From Anaerolineales bacterium (lineage in GTDB: Bacteria > Chloroflexota > Anaerolineae > Anaerolineales > Villigracilaceae): a DNA stretch of 16,809 nt. Positions 13,790 to 16,809 of the stretch are shown here, one piece after another; position 1 is the first letter of the stretch; each line of letters starts with the position of its first letter. A program made the translations under genes and the position numbers. The notes beneath the pieces are model-generated. The model was not told where the DNA came from. It made no database searches and saw only the letters and a program-made list of their open reading frames with translations. The DNA is taken from contig JAEURE010000028.1 of NCBI GenBank assembly GCA_016789485.1, positions 1-16,809 of the forward strand, written 5' to 3'.

Positions 13790-15099
13790 AAGCTGGGCGA
13801 ATCCTGCTCGCCTTGTTTTTGATTGTCGGGCTCTTGGGGGTGGTGTTCAACGGAGCCGTTATTTATTCGCGCTTCTTTTTGATCAGCGCCTTGTTGATTG
13901 CTGTCGGCTGGTTGTGGGCGCGTTGGTCTGCGGCGGGCTTGGGTTTGACGAGGGGTTCGCGCATGTTGCGCGGCAATGTGGGGGATGTGTTTGAAGAAAA
14001 CTACGAATTGGCAAATAAAAGTATCATTCCAGCCGCGTGGATCGAAGTTCTCAATAAATCTTCCTTGCCAAATGCTGCTGGATCACGTTTGTTCACTTTT
14101 GTACCTGGTCGGCAGAAACGCAGTTACATTGCTCGAACGTGGCTGACGCGTCGCGGCGGATTTCAACTTGGCCCTACTCGAATTTCAACAGGCGACCCTT
14201 TTGGTTTGTTTAGTTATGGTAAAACAATAGCTCCACAGGAGACCCTTGTAGTTTTCCCTGTCATAGATGAGATTCAATCGTTTCCATTCCCTCCGGGCAT
14301 GCTGCCCGGCGGACAAGTGATTCGTCAAAAATCCTACGATATTACGCCGCATGCGGCTGGCGTGCGCGAGTATGTGCATGGCGATGCCATGAAACGCATT
14401 CACTGGCCCACCAGCGTGCGCCGCGGACAATTGATGGTCAAGGAATTTGAACAGGATCCACAAGCCGAGATCTGGTTATATCTTGATTCTCAAAAAGTGA
14501 TCCATTATGAAAAACCGTATGAGCAGGAAGAACTACCGTTGGAATCGATGATGTTCGTGAAGCGGCCAAAATTCAAATTGCCGCCATCCACGCTTGAATA
14601 TTCGGTTAGCATCGCAGCTTCGTTGGTGCATTATTTTATTGGCCAACGCCGCGCTGTCGGGTATGTAAGTGCAGGGCAGACGTTCACGGTGCATCAGGCG
14701 GAGAGAAGCGAAAGGCAGGAAGCAAAAATTTTGGAGACACTGGCTTTCGTGGAAGCCAATGGCGCGCTTTCGATTGCTGCTCTCGTTACTGCACAGGCTT
14801 CGCAGTTGCCGCAGGGTTCGAGTGTGATTCTTGTGACTCCAACCGTCCGACCTGATATTTTGCATGCAGTAGATGATCTTCAAATGCGTTACCTGCGTCC
14901 CGTGGTTGTACTGCTGGATACCGAAACATTTGGCGGCCCGCGAGGTACAGAAACGCTGGTCAATTCCCTGCACGGACGGCGTGTGCCTGTCACGGTCATT
15001 CGCTGCGATGACGATCTCTCGCAAGCCCTTTCAGGTATGTCGTCAACTTTCAAATTACAGGATATGCGCCCATGGCAAACTCCAGAATTCTCACCATAG
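13786..15099 (+). CDS. DUF58 domain-containing membrane protein
   Basis: The standard partner of MoxR ATPases; the molecular role of DUF58 proteins is not settled. The 437 residues begin with two close hydrophobic helices (about 6-23 and 28-46). A beta-rich region follows (about 55-170) with the GDPFGLF motif. The DUF58 core has V193-REY-VHGDAMKRIHWPTSVRRGQLMVKEFE, then WLYLDSQ, the start of a von-Willebrand-A-like fold. The C-terminal part (about 280-437) continues that fold; I see no complete metal-binding DxSxS site. Translation starts at a GTG that shares bases with the moxR stop, and the end overlaps the next gene by 28 bases. The tight packing indicates a three-gene operon. Confidence 0.92.
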   Translation: MKAGRILLALFLIVGLLGVVFNGAVIYSRFFLISALLIAVGWLWARWSAAGLGLTRGSRMLRGNVGDVFEENYELANKSIIPAAWIEVLNKSSLPNAAGSRLFTFVPGRQKRSYIARTWLTRRGGFQLGPTRISTGDPFGLFSYGKTIAPQETLVVFPVIDEIQSFPFPPGMLPGGQVIRQKSYDITPHAAGVREYVHGDAMKRIHWPTSVRRGQLMVKEFEQDPQAEIWLYLDSQKVIHYEKPYEQEELPLESMMFVKRPKFKLPPSTLEYSVSIAASLVHYFIGQRRAVGYVSAGQTFTVHQAERSERQEAKILETLAFVEANGALSIAALVTAQASQLPQGSSVILVTPTVRPDILHAVDDLQMRYLRPVVVLLDTETFGGPRGTETLVNSLHGRRVPVTVIRCDDDLSQALSGMSSTFKLQDMRPWQTPEFSP

Positions 15100-15974
15100 A
15101 TCTGAATTTTCAAAATAAGACGCAGGCTATAGCGTCTTATTTAATTCGACATAATGACGGAGCGGTTTTGATTGAGAGTGGACCGGGCTCGACTCTTTCC
15201 GCGCTGGAAACTGCTCTGGCAAAGGAGCAATTGACTCCCCGCGACATTACCCATGTTCTGCTCACGCATATTCACCTTGACCATGCGGGGGCAGCGGGTT
15301 GGCTTTCACAGCAAGGCGCAGAAATTTATGTCCACCCGAATGGCGCGCCGCATTTGTTGAATCCTGAAAAACTTATCGCCAGCGCCACCCGTATTTATGG
15401 CGATAAGATGGAACAGCTTTGGGGGGAATTTCTGCCAGTTGAACAGAATCAGCTCAAAGTTCCGCAGGACGCGGAAGAGATCGTCATCGGCAGCCTGCGC
15501 TTTGTGGCGATTAACACGCCCGGTCATGCCGAGCATCATTATTCCTATCTGTTTGAGGACGTGTGCTTCAGCGGGGACGTGGGCGGGGTGAGGATCCCGG
15601 GTTATCCATATATGCGCGCGCCCATGCCGCCGCCCGAACTGCATTTTGAGCGTTGGCTGGAGTCGATTGCGCGATTGCGAAAGGAAAAATTCACCCGTAT
15701 TGCACCAACTCATTTTGGGATGTATGACGATGTGGCATGGCATTTGGATGAGTTGGAGCGGAATTTAGTTGCAGCCCAAAAATGGCTGGAGGAGATTATG
15801 CCTTCCGACCCGCCTGTTGAAGAGGTACGTGCCAGGCTGGAAGCTTGGATGGATGAGCAAAGCCGCGAGTACAACTTAAGCGAGGATGTGCTTCGGGCGT
15901 ATACACTGGCGAATCCCATCGGCATGAGCGCAGACGGTTTGATGCGCTATTGGAGGAAATTTCGAAGTGCGTAA
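15072..15974 (+). CDS. Metallo-beta-lactamase-fold hydrolase
   Basis: A zinc hydrolase of the metallo-beta-lactamase superfamily, 300 residues, substrate unknown. Metal ligands are THIHLDH (H66, H68, D70, H71), H152 in NTPGHAEHH, D169 in FSGDVGG and H214 in PTHFG. The last 80 residues (about 222-300) form an extra helical domain, including ERNLVAAQKWLEEI, as in glyoxalase II-like or thioesterase-like members. There is no signal peptide. The ATG lies inside the end of the DUF58 gene with AGGA 9 bases upstream. A glyoxalase II role would fit with the methylglyoxal synthase elsewhere in the window, but the C-terminal domain is not clearly that of GloB and the genes are in different operons, so I leave it as a generic hydrolase. 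Confidence 0.88.
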   Translation: MANSRILTIDLNFQNKTQAIASYLIRHNDGAVLIESGPGSTLSALETALAKEQLTPRDITHVLLTHIHLDHAGAAGWLSQQGAEIYVHPNGAPHLLNPEKLIASATRIYGDKMEQLWGEFLPVEQNQLKVPQDAEEIVIGSLRFVAINTPGHAEHHYSYLFEDVCFSGDVGGVRIPGYPYMRAPMPPPELHFERWLESIARLRKEKFTRIAPTHFGMYDDVAWHLDELERNLVAAQKWLEEIMPSDPPVEEVRARLEAWMDEQSREYNLSEDVLRAYTLANPIGMSADGLMRYWRKFRSA

Positions 15975-16005
15975 TTTGTCATGTGGAACGCGTGATGCAT
16001 GAAAC

Positions 16006-16034
16006 ATGGCAAAATAGAGCAATAAAGTTATACT
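16006..16034 (+). promoter_or_regulatory. Putative promoter of argF
   Basis: TATACT at 16029-16034 with ATGGCA at 16006-16011, 17 bases apart; the -10 ends 20 bases before the argF ATG. The -35 matches consensus at four of six positions. No arginine operator can be recognised with confidence. Confidence 0.5.
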
Positions 16035-16054
16035 TTCAATCCAAGGAGATAATT

Positions 16055-16809
16055 ATGAAGGACTTTCTGGCGATCTCCGATTATTCATCGGATGAGATTC
16101 AAGACCTGCTTGATCTGGCAGTGAAGTTAAAGAAGGAACATTTTAAAAAAGGAAACAAGAAGATCTTCAAAGGCAAAGTACTGGGGATGATCTTTCAAAA
16201 GCCGAGCCTGCGCACCCGTATTTCTTTTGATATGGCGATGCGTCATTGCGGGGGAGATGCGTTATATCTTTCACCGAGCGAGATTGGTTTGGGCAAGCGT
16301 GAATCCATTGCGGATGTGGCGCGTGTTCTGTCCGGATATGTGCAGGGATTGATGGCGCGTGTATTTGATCATGCGCATGTGTTGGAACTCGCGAAATGGT
16401 CGGATATTCCCGTGGTGAACGGCTTGAGTGATTACAATCATCCCTGCCAGGGCATGGCAGATGCGTTGACGATCATCGAGAATTTCGGCAAAAAATCAAA
16501 AGGGTTGAATATCAGCTATGTGGGTGATGGTAACAACGTCACCGTTTCGTTGATGCATGTTTCTGCGTTGCTGGGCTGGAATGTGACCGTCGGTACCCCC
16601 GAAGGATACGATGTTAATCCCAAGGCTGTTGAAATCGCGAATGCAATTGCCCAGAAAACTGGCAGCAAATTGACTTTTGTGCGCGATGTGCATGAAGCCG
16701 TCAAGGGTGCGCATGTGATCTATACCGATACGTGGACAAGTATGGGACAGGAAGAAGAGACTGCCAAGCGCGAGAAAATCTTCCCGCCTTATCAGGTCAA
16801 TGCCAAACT
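16055..16809 (+). CDS. argF: Ornithine carbamoyltransferase (partial, 3' end missing)
   Basis: Joins carbamoyl phosphate and ornithine to make citrulline in arginine synthesis. The frame is open to the window edge and gives 251 residues of an expected 300-odd. The carbamoyl-phosphate loop is KPSLRTRISFD near 49-59 (Leu where the textbook motif has STRTR). HPCQ follows at about 129-132, with YVGDGNNV near 150-157 and the ornithine-binding loop DTWTSMGQEEE near 227-237. The HCLP catalytic motif lies beyond the edge. AAGGAG at 16043-16048 with a 6-base spacer fixes the ATG, and a promoter-like pair lies just upstream, so it is probably independent of the preceding operon. The SMG loop favours ornithine rather than aspartate carbamoyltransferase. 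Confidence 0.93.
   Translation, partial: MKDFLAISDYSSDEIQDLLDLAVKLKKEHFKKGNKKIFKGKVLGMIFQKPSLRTRISFDMAMRHCGGDALYLSPSEIGLGKRESIADVARVLSGYVQGLMARVFDHAHVLELAKWSDIPVVNGLSDYNHPCQGMADALTIIENFGKKSKGLNISYVGDGNNVTVSLMHVSALLGWNVTVGTPEGYDVNPKAVEIANAIAQKTGSKLTFVRDVHEAVKGAHVIYTDTWTSMGQEEETAKREKIFPPYQVNAK

Noticed and set aside
1..16809. CRISPR array, prophage, insertion sequence, toxin-antitoxin or defence system
   Set aside because: I found no regularly spaced repeats, transposase, integrase, phage structural gene or recognisable defence domain on either strand.

Overview
The window looks like chromosomal DNA from a member of the Chloroflexota, most likely the Anaerolineae. The best evidence is a topoisomerase I that begins with a four-cysteine zinc-ribbon module of the DUF5679 type, a fusion I associate with that phylum. 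A two-pass membrane protein and a small YLDPGSGS protein of types I recall from that phylum agree with this. That assignment rests on family memory, not on a search. The gene content is mostly housekeeping. I see no phage, transposase, CRISPR array or plasmid functions, and no gene-free stretch longer than 300 bases.

Positions 1-6292 are read on the plus strand: the tail of an unidentified gene, a mannose-1-phosphate guanylyltransferase, topA, a 59-residue membrane peptide overlapping a two-domain methyltransferase, and a two-pass membrane protein ending at a strong bidirectional terminator. Positions 6332-12730 are read on the minus strand. From high to low coordinate they hold tRNA-Arg(TCG), tRNA-Asp(GTC), a cyclic-nucleotide-sensor histidine kinase broken by an in-frame TGA, an M20 metallopeptidase, a polyphosphate glucokinase, a methylglyoxal synthase, tRNA-Leu(TAA), a dNTP triphosphohydrolase and greA. 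From 12815 onward the plus strand resumes with a MoxR ATPase, a DUF58 protein and a metallo-beta-lactamase-fold hydrolase in an overlapping operon, then an ornithine carbamoyltransferase cut off by the window end.

Several genes appear to work as units. M20 peptidase, polyphosphate glucokinase and methylglyoxal synthase are co-directional and closely spaced. The last two link polyphosphate and free phosphate to upper glycolysis, since one consumes polyphosphate and the other releases Pi from DHAP. The MoxR and DUF58 genes are a classic chaperone-like pair with a GTGA overlap. The small membrane peptide and the methyltransferase overlap and are probably translationally coupled.

The points most worth a second look are the TGA that splits the histidine kinase inside its ATPase domain, the kinase-like catalytic signature in the N-terminal half of the methyltransferase, the tRNA spacer that carries a 14-bp direct repeat and a tiny ORF lying over an intrinsic terminator, and the zinc-ribbon/topoisomerase fusion. 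I did not find a clearly new multi-gene system.
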